Below, in pieces: positions 26,972 through 35,562 of a stretch of 64,000 bases of DNA (positions are counted from its first letter, which is position 1; each line of letters begins with the position of its first letter). Location of the stretch: positions 124,692 to 188,691 of the forward strand of contig NZ_JAABOK010000005.1 in NCBI RefSeq assembly GCF_009928525.1, given 5' to 3'. The notes below the pieces were generated by a model, which did not search any database, was not told the DNA's origin, and saw only the letters and a list, made by a program, of their open reading frames with translations. The position numbers and the translations under genes were made by a program. The DNA is from Chitinophaga solisilvae. Lineage in GTDB: Bacteria > Bacteroidota > Bacteroidia > Chitinophagales > Chitinophagaceae.

Positions 26972-27562
26972 ATGAAAACAATAACCATCGAAGGACAACT
27001 CAGGAGCGAATTCGGCAAAAAAGCCACCCGCCAGATCCGTTCTGAGGAAAAAGTGCCTTGCGTTATTTACGGGGGTGCAGAAACTGTTAATTTTTCAGCT
27101 CCTGCAAAAGCATTCAAAAACCTGGTGTACACTTCTGAATTCCAGATTGCAGAAGTTAAACTGGGCGCTAAAACTTACAGATGCGTACTGAAAGACCTGC
27201 AGTTTGACGTAGTAACTGACGAACTGTCTCACATCGATTTCATGGAACTCGTTGAAGACAAACAGGTTGCAGTTACCCTGCCCATTAAACTGGTTGGTTC
27301 TTCCGTAGGTGTTAAAGCCGGCGGTAAACTGGTAAGCAAACTGAAAGCACTGAAAGTAAAAGCATTACCTAAATTCCTGGTTGAGAACATCGAAGTAAAC
27401 ATCGAAAACCTGGAACTGAATGCTAACATCCGTGTTGAAGACGTGAAAGTAGAAGGTATCGAAATCACCAACTCTCCACGTATTCCTATCGCTTCTGTGG
27501 TAATGACCCGTCAGCTGCGTCAGGAAGAATCAGCTGCTGAAAAAGACGCTAAGAAGAAATAA
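26972..27562 (+). CDS. rplY: Large ribosomal subunit protein bL25 (CTC form)
   Basis: 196 residues: an N-terminal 5S-rRNA-binding L25 domain (about 1-90, RSEFGKKATRQIRSEEKVPCVIYGG) and the C-terminal TL5/CTC beta domain (about 95-180) followed by an acidic/Lys tail. The extended CTC form is standard in Bacteroidota. prs lies 37 bp upstream and pth downstream, the common prs-rplY-pth order. Confidence 0.95.
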   Translation: MKTITIEGQLRSEFGKKATRQIRSEEKVPCVIYGGAETVNFSAPAKAFKNLVYTSEFQIAEVKLGAKTYRCVLKDLQFDVVTDELSHIDFMELVEDKQVAVTLPIKLVGSSVGVKAGGKLVSKLKALKVKALPKFLVENIEVNIENLELNANIRVEDVKVEGIEITNSPRIPIASVVMTRQLRQEESAAEKDAKKK

Positions 27563-27585
27563 TCTTATCAGCAATATTTTTCCAG

Positions 27586-27617
27586 AAGGCCTCTCTTATA
27601 TTAAGGGAGGCTTTTTT
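27586..27617 (+). terminator. Intrinsic terminator after rplY
   Basis: GCCTCTCTT (27589-27597) pairs with AAGGGAGGC (27603-27611) with one G-T wobble, then six T. It separates prs-rplY from pth, although pth often follows as read-through. Confidence 0.82.
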
Positions 27618-27652
27618 AATTTTGAGGCTCACCGGCTTTCTAAATAATCGTC

Positions 27653-28234
27653 ATGAAATACTTAATTGCAGGCCTGGGTAACATAGGAGAAGAATACCGC
27701 AACACCCGCCATAACATTGGCTTTGATGTGGCAGATGCTTTTGTTGCCGCTCATAAGGCCACCTTTAACAATGACAGACTTGCTGAAGTAGCAGAATGTA
27801 AATGGAAAGGTAAAACCTTTATCGTCATTAAGCCCACCACCTATATGAACCTCAGCGGAAGGGCTATCAAGTACTGGCTGGATAAAGAGAAAATACCCAT
27901 TGAAAACCTGCTCGTTATTATGGATGAACTGGCGTTACCGCTGGATGTAATCCGCTTACGCCCCGGTGGCAGCGATGCCGGCCATAACGGTCTGAAAAGC
28001 ATCCAGGAATCCCTGGGTACCAATCAGTATCCCCGTTTGCGCTTCGGCATCGGTAATAATTATCCAAAAGGCAGACAGGTGGAGTTTGTACTCGGTAAAT
28101 GGAAAAATACCGAAGCACCCATCGTACAGGAGAAAATAGAGAAATGCTCCGAGATCATCGAAAGCTTTGCCAGCATTGGCCTTGCACGTACCATGAACGA
28201 GTATAACAAACTTACTTTCCCTTCTGTAAAGTAA
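27653..28234 (+). CDS. pth: Peptidyl-tRNA hydrolase
   Basis: 193 residues. It releases peptides from stalled peptidyl-tRNA. The catalytic His20 sits in NTRHNIGFDV; KPTTYMNLSG and the GSDAGHNGLKS loop (catalytic Asp) follow. Length is standard. Downstream is the FAH-family gene after about 50 bp on the same strand. Confidence 0.96.
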   Translation: MKYLIAGLGNIGEEYRNTRHNIGFDVADAFVAAHKATFNNDRLAEVAECKWKGKTFIVIKPTTYMNLSGRAIKYWLDKEKIPIENLLVIMDELALPLDVIRLRPGGSDAGHNGLKSIQESLGTNQYPRLRFGIGNNYPKGRQVEFVLGKWKNTEAPIVQEKIEKCSEIIESFASIGLARTMNEYNKLTFPSVK

Positions 28235-28287
28235 ATTTGTAATTCTCCCTGTGATCTGCTTTATTTATCTTTTAAAACAAACGCATT

Positions 28288-28899
28288 ATGAAAATTATTT
28301 GCGTAGGCAGGAATTATGCCGACCATGCCAAAGAACTGAAGAATGAAGTGCCGACAGAACCTGTACTGTTCATGAAACCCAAGAACGCTTTGTTACAGAA
28401 CGGTCACCCGTTTTACTACCCTGAGTTTACCAGCAACCTGCATTACGAATGCGAACTGGTACTCCGTGTAAGTAAAAACGGCAAACATATCCAGGAGAAA
28501 TTTGCAGACAAATATTACGACCAGATTGCCGTGGGTATTGATTTTACCGCACGCGACCTGCAGGATCAGCAGAAAGCAAAGGGACTGCCCTGGGAAATTG
28601 CCAAATCCTTCGATAACTCCGCCGTTGTAGGCAATTTTATACCTATCACCGCTGAAACAGATAAGAAGGATATTAACTTCTGCCTCTATAAAAACAAGCA
28701 ACTGGCCCAGCAAGGCAATACCAAAGACCTGCTGTTTTCTTTCGACTACCTCGTTTCCTATATTTCAAAATTCTTTACCCTGAACATCGGCGACCTCATT
28801 TTCACCGGCACCCCCGCAGGCGTAGGACCTGCAGTTATCGGAGACAACTTTGAAGCATTCATTGAGGACGACTCGTTGCTGGAGTTTTCAGTAAAATAA
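28288..28899 (+). CDS. Fumarylacetoacetate hydrolase-family protein
   Basis: 203 residues. A short FAH-fold protein: CVGRNYADHAKEL at the N-terminus, FMKPKNALL, the metal-binding HYECELVLRV (Glu pair of the ExE motif), and GDLIFTGTPAGVGP near the end. The family includes acylpyruvate hydrolases and 2-hydroxyhepta-diene-dioate isomerases; the FAHD1-like length and motifs favour an acylpyruvase or oxaloacetate-decarboxylase type of activity. The substrate is uncertain. Confidence 0.88.
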   Translation: MKIICVGRNYADHAKELKNEVPTEPVLFMKPKNALLQNGHPFYYPEFTSNLHYECELVLRVSKNGKHIQEKFADKYYDQIAVGIDFTARDLQDQQKAKGLPWEIAKSFDNSAVVGNFIPITAETDKKDINFCLYKNKQLAQQGNTKDLLFSFDYLVSYISKFFTLNIGDLIFTGTPAGVGPAVIGDNFEAFIEDDSLLEFSVK

Positions 28900-28913
28900 C
28901 GAGGAGGATAATT

Positions 28914-29046
28914 TAATTACGAATTACGAATTGCGAATTACGAATGTAGAAGCGAAGATTAAAACGAAGATTAAAGGAGATGTTTAATTGTTATCTCCTT
29001 TAATCTTCGTTTTAATCTTCGCTTCTACATTCGTAATTCGCAATTA
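28914..29046. repeat. Long palindromic element R5
   Basis: Inverted repeat between the convergent FAH and MarR genes. The left arm has four to five heptamers (AATTACG, AATTGCG), the right only about two, so the outer arms are unequal. The core stem GTAGAAGCGAAGATTAAAAC and its continuation CGAAGATTAAAGGAGA is perfectly paired. The core is very close to that of R6 (44.9 kb). Confidence 0.94.
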
Positions 29047-29055
29047 AAACACCCC

Positions 29056-29490
29056 TCACGGTATATTCCCATAAATAGTATCCAATATCCTCGTCAGCTC
29101 CTTATAATCAGCTTCGGTCAGTGTTTTCCAGCCGATTTTGCGCATTTCGTGTACGAGTGGTTTCACTTCCCTGTATTTTTCCGCACCGGCGGGAGTTAGT
29201 TGCAGGTATACCTTGCGGCGGTCTGTGGTGTCGGCTTCTCTTCTTACCAGTCCTTTTTTTACCAGCAATTCTATAATGCGGGAGATGGTAGTAATATCCT
29301 TGGAGGTATTGCGGGCCAGCTCGTTATGGGTTGTTTTTTTGTGTTTGTACAGGTTTTCCACCAGCAGCCATTGATCCACGGTAATATCCATCTGGCGGGC
29401 ATCAAACATTTTCTGCCAGTAATTGCGCAGTTTTTTGAGTGTCGCATCCAACTTAAAAAAAGAGGGATTACTGACAAAAGTATCAGTCAT
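29056..29490 (-). CDS. MarR-family transcriptional regulator
   Basis: 144 residues, winged helix-turn-helix. Residues about 50-115 hold the DNA-binding part (KTTHNELARNTSKDITTISRIIELLVKKGLVRREADTTDRR read in pieces), with the DxR wing motif. Divergent from the 2-oxoacid dehydrogenase gene with a 42-bp gap that contains two adjacent perfect inverted repeats, the probable operator. It most likely represses itself and the dehydrogenase. Confidence 0.92.
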   Translation of the reverse strand: MTDTFVSNPSFFKLDATLKKLRNYWQKMFDARQMDITVDQWLLVENLYKHKKTTHNELARNTSKDITTISRIIELLVKKGLVRREADTTDRRKVYLQLTPAGAEKYREVKPLVHEMRKIGWKTLTEADYKELTRILDTIYGNIP

Positions 29491-29500
29491 ATTAATTAAT

Positions 29501-29530
29501 TTGCAGTAGCAATAGTTGCAATAGCAACTA
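29501..29530. promoter_or_regulatory. Tandem MarR operator
   Basis: Two back-to-back dyads: TTGC-AGTA-GCAA at 29501-29512 and TAGTTGC-AATA-GCAACTA at 29513-29530. Both share the TTGC-N4-GCAA form. They fill the gap between the marR start and the E1 gene, which fits dimers of the adjacent MarR protein binding side by side. Confidence 0.75.
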
Positions 29531-29532
29531 AT

Positions 29533-31695
29533 TTGCTGAATCCACCATCATCACCAAAACAGTTTTACGTGTTTAAAGATAGTACAAGCGTTTCAACTTT
29601 AAAAGCGGCGCCCGGCCGGGAAGAGAAGAGGAGCGAACTGGCGGATCTGCTGACAGCCTACCGGCTGATGTGCTATGCCGGCAATATGGCCGCTACCTAC
29701 GAGGCTAACCGGCCTGTCTGCAAGTATGTACATTCTACCTCCAGGGGGCATGAAGCCATTCAGATTGCCACCGGTATGCAGTTACAGCCCTGGGATTTTG
29801 TAAGCCCGTATTACCGTGATGAGAGTATGCTGCTGGCTATGGGTTTTGAACCATATGAACTGATGTTGCAGCTGCTGGCCAAGGCAGATGACCCCTTTTC
29901 CGGGGGACGGTCCTATTACAGCCACCCGAACAGCCGCCGGGAAGACCGGCCGCAGATTCCCCATCAGAGCAGTGCCACCGGCATGCAGGTAATTCCGACC
30001 ACCGGCATGGCACAGGGCGTACAGTACCTGGAACAGACGGCTTCCTCCCTGCTGCGAACAGGCCCCGGCGGTGAACTGCCGGTAGTGGTATGTTCCCTCG
30101 GTGATGGCAGCGTTACGGAAGGAGAGGTGAGCGAAGCCCTGCAGTTTGCAGTACTCAAACAGCTGCCGGTCATTTACCTGGTGCAGGATAACGACTGGGG
30201 CATTTCTGTAACTGCCGCAGAAGCCCGCGCGATGGACGCATATGAGTATGCAGCCGGATTTAAAGGACTGGAACGGATGAGAGTAGATGGGAGCGACTTC
30301 ACCGCCAGCTACGCAGCCATGGAAACAGCGATCGCATATGTACGGCAGGAACGCCGCCCGATACTGGTACAGGCGAAAGTGCCGCTGCTGGGGCACCACA
30401 CTTCCGGCGTACGCAAGGAGTGGTACCGTACTGCAGAAGACCTGGAAAAACATGCAGCCAACGACCCGGTACCGAAGCTGAAAGCCCTGCTGCTGAAACA
30501 TGGCGTTACGCCCGCCGACATACAGGAAATAGAAGAAAACGCCGCGGTATACATTACAGCAGCATTCGATAAAGCGGTGTATGCGCCGGAACCCGCTCCG
30601 GATACAGTACAGCAACATGTATTTGCACCTACGCCCGTAACAACGGAAACGGGTACACGTAATCCTGCCGGCGGCAGCAAGGTGGTGATGGTAGATGCAG
30701 CCCTGCACGCAGTGGAAGAAATTATGCAGGCCTTTCCGGAAGCAATTTTTTACGGACAGGATGTAGGAAAGCGCCTGGGAGGCGTGTTCCGCGAAGCCGC
30801 CACCCTCGGCGATAAATTCGGGGATCACCGGGTATATAATACCGCCATCCAGGAAGCCTATATTATAGGCGCTACAGCCGGTCTGTCGGCCACCGGTGTG
30901 AAACCCATCGTAGAAGTACAATTTGCAGATTACATCTATCCCGGCTTCAACCAGCTGGTGACAGAAATTTCGAAGTCCTGTTACCTGAGCCAGGGGAAAT
31001 ACCCGGTGCAGACGCTGATCAGGGTGCCTATCGGCGCTTACGGTGGTGGCGGTCCCTATCATTCCGGCAGTATAGAAAGTACGCTGCTCAGCATCAAGGG
31101 GATCAAGGTGGTTTACCCTTCCAACGCAGCGGATATGAAAGGATTGCTGAAGGCGGCTTTCCTGGACCCTAACCCTGTAGTGATGCTGGAACATAAAGGA
31201 CTATACTGGAGCAAGGTGCCCGGTACACAGGACGCAATGGCCATAGAGCCGGCAGCAGATTACATACTGCCGCTGGGCAAAGGCGCTGTGGTACAGGCGG
31301 CGCATCCCCGCGATGTACAGGAAGGCAACTCCCTCTGCATCATCACTTACGGGATGGGGGTATACTGGGCAAAGGCTGCTGCCAGAGCTTTCCCCGGCAA
31401 TGTGGAGATTATAGACCTGCGCACCCTGTTTCCGCTGGATGAGTCTCTCGTATATGATACTGTGAAGAAGCATGGTAAATGTCTGCTGCTTACAGAAGAA
31501 CAATTGAATAACTCCTTTATACAGGCGCTTGCCGGCCGTATCCAGCAGCAATGCTTCAGGCACCTGGATGCACCGGTACTTACCGTTGGCGCAATGGATC
31601 TGCCGGCCGTTCCCCTGAATATGGGGCTGGAAGCCGCTATGATGCCCAATCCGGTAAAAGTAGAAGAAGCCATCCGCACGCTGTTAGCGTTTTAA
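29533..31695 (+). CDS. 2-oxoacid dehydrogenase E1, fused alpha and beta subunits
   Basis: 720 residues. Thiamine-diphosphate-dependent decarboxylase of the branched-chain/pyruvate type. The alpha part (about 35-345) has the ThDP motif GDGSVTEGE at 190-198 ending in DNDWG at 219-223; the beta part (about 390-720) has the GKRLGGVFREA and transketolase-C blocks. No E2 or E3 gene is close. The TTG at 29533 lies only two bases after the operator, so translation may really begin at the GTG at 29569. Such fused E1 proteins are common in Bacteroidota. Confidence 0.9.
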   Translation: MLNPPSSPKQFYVFKDSTSVSTLKAAPGREEKRSELADLLTAYRLMCYAGNMAATYEANRPVCKYVHSTSRGHEAIQIATGMQLQPWDFVSPYYRDESMLLAMGFEPYELMLQLLAKADDPFSGGRSYYSHPNSRREDRPQIPHQSSATGMQVIPTTGMAQGVQYLEQTASSLLRTGPGGELPVVVCSLGDGSVTEGEVSEALQFAVLKQLPVIYLVQDNDWGISVTAAEARAMDAYEYAAGFKGLERMRVDGSDFTASYAAMETAIAYVRQERRPILVQAKVPLLGHHTSGVRKEWYRTAEDLEKHAANDPVPKLKALLLKHGVTPADIQEIEENAAVYITAAFDKAVYAPEPAPDTVQQHVFAPTPVTTETGTRNPAGGSKVVMVDAALHAVEEIMQAFPEAIFYGQDVGKRLGGVFREAATLGDKFGDHRVYNTAIQEAYIIGATAGLSATGVKPIVEVQFADYIYPGFNQLVTEISKSCYLSQGKYPVQTLIRVPIGAYGGGGPYHSGSIESTLLSIKGIKVVYPSNAADMKGLLKAAFLDPNPVVMLEHKGLYWSKVPGTQDAMAIEPAADYILPLGKGAVVQAAHPRDVQEGNSLCIITYGMGVYWAKAAARAFPGNVEIIDLRTLFPLDESLVYDTVKKHGKCLLLTEEQLNNSFIQALAGRIQQQCFRHLDAPVLTVGAMDLPAVPLNMGLEAAMMPNPVKVEEAIRTLLAF

Positions 31696-31696
31696 T

Positions 31697-31805
31697 CATG
31701 TAAGATTTTTTTATTTGAGATTTTCTATCTGAAAAAGGTGTCCTTTGGGTTTTCCGGAGGGCACCTTTTTCAGATAGAAAATCTCAAATAAAAAAATCTT
31801 ACATG
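31697..31805. repeat. Palindrome R10 with terminator core
   Basis: CATGTAAGATTTTTTTATTT and onward (31697-31740) is exactly mirrored at 31762-31805, giving a 44-bp perfect outer stem. The inner part GGTGTCC..GGAGGGCACC is a weaker GC stem. It includes the TTTGAGATTTTC unit seen in R8, R9 and R11. Located two bases after the E1 stop codon; probably its terminator. Confidence 0.94.
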
Positions 31806-32376
31806 AATTCGAATTTTTTTGCAAAAACGTTTTAGTTATCTGGAAATAATTATATTTTTATGTTCAGGAGCTGTGGCGGGAATGTGAGAGAATTTATGCC
31901 AGCCCAAATTCAAATCTGATTTTTTACTGTAATTGAAAAAGTTAGGGGGAATTAAGAGAAACCAAAAAACGCCGGCCAAAATGCTAAATCGATTGTGCCA
32001 AAGCGTATTTCACGTTAGAGGTAAGCCATATTATTCACAAAAATTTTGCTGACAAATTGGAAACTGCGCAGATGACAGCGACAGATTTCTGAAAACTTAA
32101 AGCAGTAGATTAACACGTTATAGGTAAAGTAAAACAACAATGGTAACACGGCCATTGACTCAGGATTTTTCACCAATTATCCGGTAAAACAGTAAGGACT
32201 GCCACCGCGCATATTGTAACAAACAATAGCGCCCGTTGCGCCCGTCAGGTTTATCACGTGACCTGTTTCAAGACTTATTTTATGATTTCGTTCCATCCAT
32301 CATACGGAGGGACCTTATATTCCTATTGCAAAATCGTTTTAGCATTGAGCCTTTATTAACCAAAAAACCAAAACGT
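31806..32376 (+). other. Long intergenic region upstream of first susC
   Basis: 571 bp with no open frame I would support. An inverted repeat CAGGT-N10-ACCTG (32246-32265, with CACGTG inside) is the only regular structure I see. An in-frame ATG-less extension of the susC frame starts near 32236 but has no signal-peptide character. The length suggests a long susC leader or a distant promoter; I found no TTG/TAnnTTTG pair. Confidence 0.5.
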
Positions 32377-35300
32377 ATGAAGAGAAAATTATTATTTCTA
32401 AGGCGAACAGCCCTGCTCAGCAGCTTGTGGCTGCTGCTGGCAGCGCTGGTATTTGCCCAGGAGAGAAAAATTACGGGTAAAGTTTTCGACTCAAGAGACA
32501 ACTCCCCGTTACCCGGCGTTACCATCCAGGTGAAAGGTACCAGCACCGGTACTTCCACCGGAGCAGACGGTAGCTATACCATCACCGTTCCGGGAAATAC
32601 TTCCGTTATCCAGTTTTCCTTTATCGGATACGTACCGGCAGAAAGAGCAGTCGGTAACGGCGCTACGCTCAACATGGCGCTCAGCGCAGATGTGAAGTCC
32701 CTGCAGGACGTTGTGGTGGTAGGTTATGGTACGCAAAAAAGATCTGACCTCACCGGCGCAGTAGCTTCCGTAAAAGCGGCTACCCTCCAGGAAAGGCCCT
32801 CCGCTTCCGTGAACCAGGCACTGAGCGGCCGTATTGCCGGCGTACAGGTAAATACTAACTCTGGTCGCCCCGGCGGACAAACCAACATCCGCATCCGTGG
32901 TTTCAGCTCCATCAACACGACTAACAACCCGTTGTATGTGGTAGACGGAGTGGCGCTTCCGGTAGGCTCCCAGACGCAGAACAGTAACGCTATCGACTTC
33001 ATTAACCCGAATGATATCGAATCTATCGAGGTGCTGAAAGATGCGTCTTCTACGGCTATCTATGGCGCAAGAGGTGCAAACGGCGTAATTATGGTCAGCA
33101 CCAAAAAAGGATCTGCTTCCGGCAGCCGCGTTACCTATGATAACTACTTCAGCATGAATACCATCGGGCCGCACCGCGTGAAAATGCTGGATGCAAAAGA
33201 GTACCTGGCCCTGGAAGATCAGGCGTGGAAAAATGCCGCCATCTATGATAAATCCAGATGGGATACCGGCTACTATACGTCCAAAGCACCGGCGCTGAAA
33301 AGAACAGACGCGCGCCTGTTTGATAAAGACGGCAACCCGCTCTATAATACCGACTGGCTGAAAGAATCCGTACAGCATAAACTGACGCAAAGCCATCAGC
33401 TGGGCTTCACCGGCGGTAACCCGGATACGCAATATGGCCTGTTCCTCGGTTACCTGGACGATAACGGCCTGCTGCTGAACTCTTATCTCAAAAGATATTC
33501 GGCGCGTTTTACAATCGATACCAAAGTGAAAGAATGGCTGAGAGTGGGTGGCTCCCTGAGCTATAACAGCCAGCAGGAAAACCTGGTAGACATCGGCACC
33601 GGCGGTCTGAACTCTGTCCGTATGATTACAGAAGCGTTGCCTTTCCTGCCTGTGAAATTTGCGGACGGCACCTGGTCTAACAACAAGGTGTACCCCGGCG
33701 CTGAAGGCGGTTCTAACCCGGTACAGATTCTTACTGACAGGAAGTATATTCTCAACACGCAAACCACACTCGGGCACGCCTACGCCAACATCACCCTGGC
33801 CAAGGGGCTGGAGCTGCGCAGCGTGGTAGGCGCCAACATCGTTACCCGTGGCCGCAACGAATGGAACGGCCGCTCCCTGCTCGATATATCTGCTTCCCAG
33901 AAAGGTATTGCCATCATTGCCAATGACCGTGAAACATACTGGTCCTTCGAAAACTTCCTGACCTACACCAAACGTTTCGGTAAAGATCATTCCTTCACCG
34001 GATTGCTGGGTTTAAGCTCCCAGGAAAGCAACTGGTATACCTTCACTGTACGCGGCGAAAACTATTCTACCGACTACCTGGAAACCAACAGTCTGGGCTC
34101 CGGATCTGTAATACCGCCAAGCGGCGCTGGTTCTGCGCGGCTGCGTTTTGCATTCAACTCCTATTTTGCCAGACTGAACTATGCGTATAAAGACCGCTAC
34201 CTGGTGACTTTAACAGGCCGTCGTGACGGATCTTCCCGTTTTGGCGCCAATAACAAATACGCATTCTTCCCCTCTGCAGGTCTTGCCTGGAGAGTATCTG
34301 AAGAAGACTGGCTGAAAAACAGCAAAGTGTTATCGCACCTAAAACTGCGTACCAGCTTTGGTCTGACAGGTAACTCCGAAATTCCTCCTTATCAGTCGCT
34401 GGAATCACTCAACGCCGGTCCTGACTACGCTGCCATCATGGGTGGTGCAAAAGTACAGGGCGTTGGTACCAACACACTGGCTAACCGCGACCTGAAATGG
34501 GAGAAAACCGCACAGTATGATTTCGGTGCGGAAATAGGCTTACTGAAAAACAGGATCAACCTCGAGGCAGACATCTACTACCGTAAAACCACAGATATGC
34601 TGCTCGATGCGCCGGTACCCAGCACCAGCGGCTACACCACCATCCGCAAGAACATCGGTTCCATGGAAAACAAAGGTCTGGAGCTGGGCATCAATGCGCT
34701 GGTGATCCAGAGCAAGAATTTCAGCTGGAATTCCACGTTTAATATATCCTTCAACAGGAATAAAATCCTCTCCCTCGCTACACCTGCCGATATATTTGGA
34801 GTAGGTGGTCCGAACTTCACCAACCAGACCAACATTCTTCGTGTAGGCGAGTCCGTTGGCTCCTTCTGGGGGCTGGTTCGGGAAGGTACCTGGAGTGAAG
34901 CGGAAAGAGCCGAAGCAGCTAAGTTCCAGAGCTACCGCGGTGGTAAAACCATGCTGCCGGGCGATATCAAGTACCGCGATGTCAATGGCGACTACATTAT
35001 CAATGATGCGGACCGTATGATTATCGGTAATGGTAATCCCAAAGGCTGGGGTGGTTTTATCAACACCTTCAAGTATAAAAACTTTGACCTCACCCTGGAG
35101 CTGCAGTTCATGTATGGCAACGATGTGCTGAACATGACTCACCACTCCGGCGAAGACCGCACGGGGCTGGCTAACAGCTTCAGATCAGTACTGAATTACT
35201 GGACGCCTTCCAACCAGAACACACCGATTGCAGCCGTACGTCATCCTGATGCGCAGTATGTAACAAATGTGGATACACGCTGGGTAGAAGACGGCTCTTT

Positions 35301-35535
35301 CCTCCGTGGAAAGAACCTGCTGCTGGGCTACACCTTTGATGCAGCTACCGTTCAGCGCCTGCATCTGACAAAGCTGAGAATTTATGCTTCCGCACAAAAC
35401 TTTTTCCTGAGAACAAAATTCAGTGGCAACGATCCGGAGGTAACTACCTACAGCAATGCATTTGCACAGGGACAGACCTTCTTTGACTATCCCAAACCAA
35501 CGATCTACATGGTGGGATTAAATGTGGCGTTTTAA
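32377..35535 (+). CDS. SusC/RagA-family TonB-linked outer membrane protein (no STN domain)
   Basis: 1052 residues from the ATG at 32377, which gives the signal peptide MKRKLLFLRRTALL...VFAQ. A carboxypeptidase-regulatory-like domain (about 29-110, ITGKVFDSRDNSPLPGVTIQVKGT) is followed by the plug (about 115-235, with VVVVGYGTQKRSDLTGAV and the SusC signature IRGFSSINTTNNPLYVVDGV) and the beta barrel. It lacks the N-terminal STN domain, so it should not signal to an anti-sigma factor. It works with the next gene's SusD lipoprotein to import a glycan or peptide. Confidence 0.95.
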   Translation: MKRKLLFLRRTALLSSLWLLLAALVFAQERKITGKVFDSRDNSPLPGVTIQVKGTSTGTSTGADGSYTITVPGNTSVIQFSFIGYVPAERAVGNGATLNMALSADVKSLQDVVVVGYGTQKRSDLTGAVASVKAATLQERPSASVNQALSGRIAGVQVNTNSGRPGGQTNIRIRGFSSINTTNNPLYVVDGVALPVGSQTQNSNAIDFINPNDIESIEVLKDASSTAIYGARGANGVIMVSTKKGSASGSRVTYDNYFSMNTIGPHRVKMLDAKEYLALEDQAWKNAAIYDKSRWDTGYYTSKAPALKRTDARLFDKDGNPLYNTDWLKESVQHKLTQSHQLGFTGGNPDTQYGLFLGYLDDNGLLLNSYLKRYSARFTIDTKVKEWLRVGGSLSYNSQQENLVDIGTGGLNSVRMITEALPFLPVKFADGTWSNNKVYPGAEGGSNPVQILTDRKYILNTQTTLGHAYANITLAKGLELRSVVGANIVTRGRNEWNGRSLLDISASQKGIAIIANDRETYWSFENFLTYTKRFGKDHSFTGLLGLSSQESNWYTFTVRGENYSTDYLETNSLGSGSVIPPSGAGSARLRFAFNSYFARLNYAYKDRYLVTLTGRRDGSSRFGANNKYAFFPSAGLAWRVSEEDWLKNSKVLSHLKLRTSFGLTGNSEIPPYQSLESLNAGPDYAAIMGGAKVQGVGTNTLANRDLKWEKTAQYDFGAEIGLLKNRINLEADIYYRKTTDMLLDAPVPSTSGYTTIRKNIGSMENKGLELGINALVIQSKNFSWNSTFNISFNRNKILSLATPADIFGVGGPNFTNQTNILRVGESVGSFWGLVREGTWSEAERAEAAKFQSYRGGKTMLPGDIKYRDVNGDYIINDADRMIIGNGNPKGWGGFINTFKYKNFDLTLELQFMYGNDVLNMTHHSGEDRTGLANSFRSVLNYWTPSNQNTPIAAVRHPDAQYVTNVDTRWVEDGSFLRGKNLLLGYTFDAATVQRLHLTKLRIYASAQNFFLRTKFSGNDPEVTTYSNAFAQGQTFFDYPKPTIYMVGLNVAF

Positions 35536-35562
35536 TTTGTTCAGCACTCAAAAAGATCAATT

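Noticed and set aside
29782..31194. 470-codon frame antisense to the E1 fusion gene
   Set aside because: Cys/Arg/His-rich composition without motif; the sense strand holds all ThDP signatures. A shadow frame.
32236..32376. Upstream start of the first susC frame
   Set aside because: The added 47 residues have no signal-peptide character; the ATG at 32377 starts a proper signal sequence.
32509..33990. 493-codon frame antisense to susC
   Set aside because: Produced by codon bias of the SusC barrel; no family resemblance and no start context.
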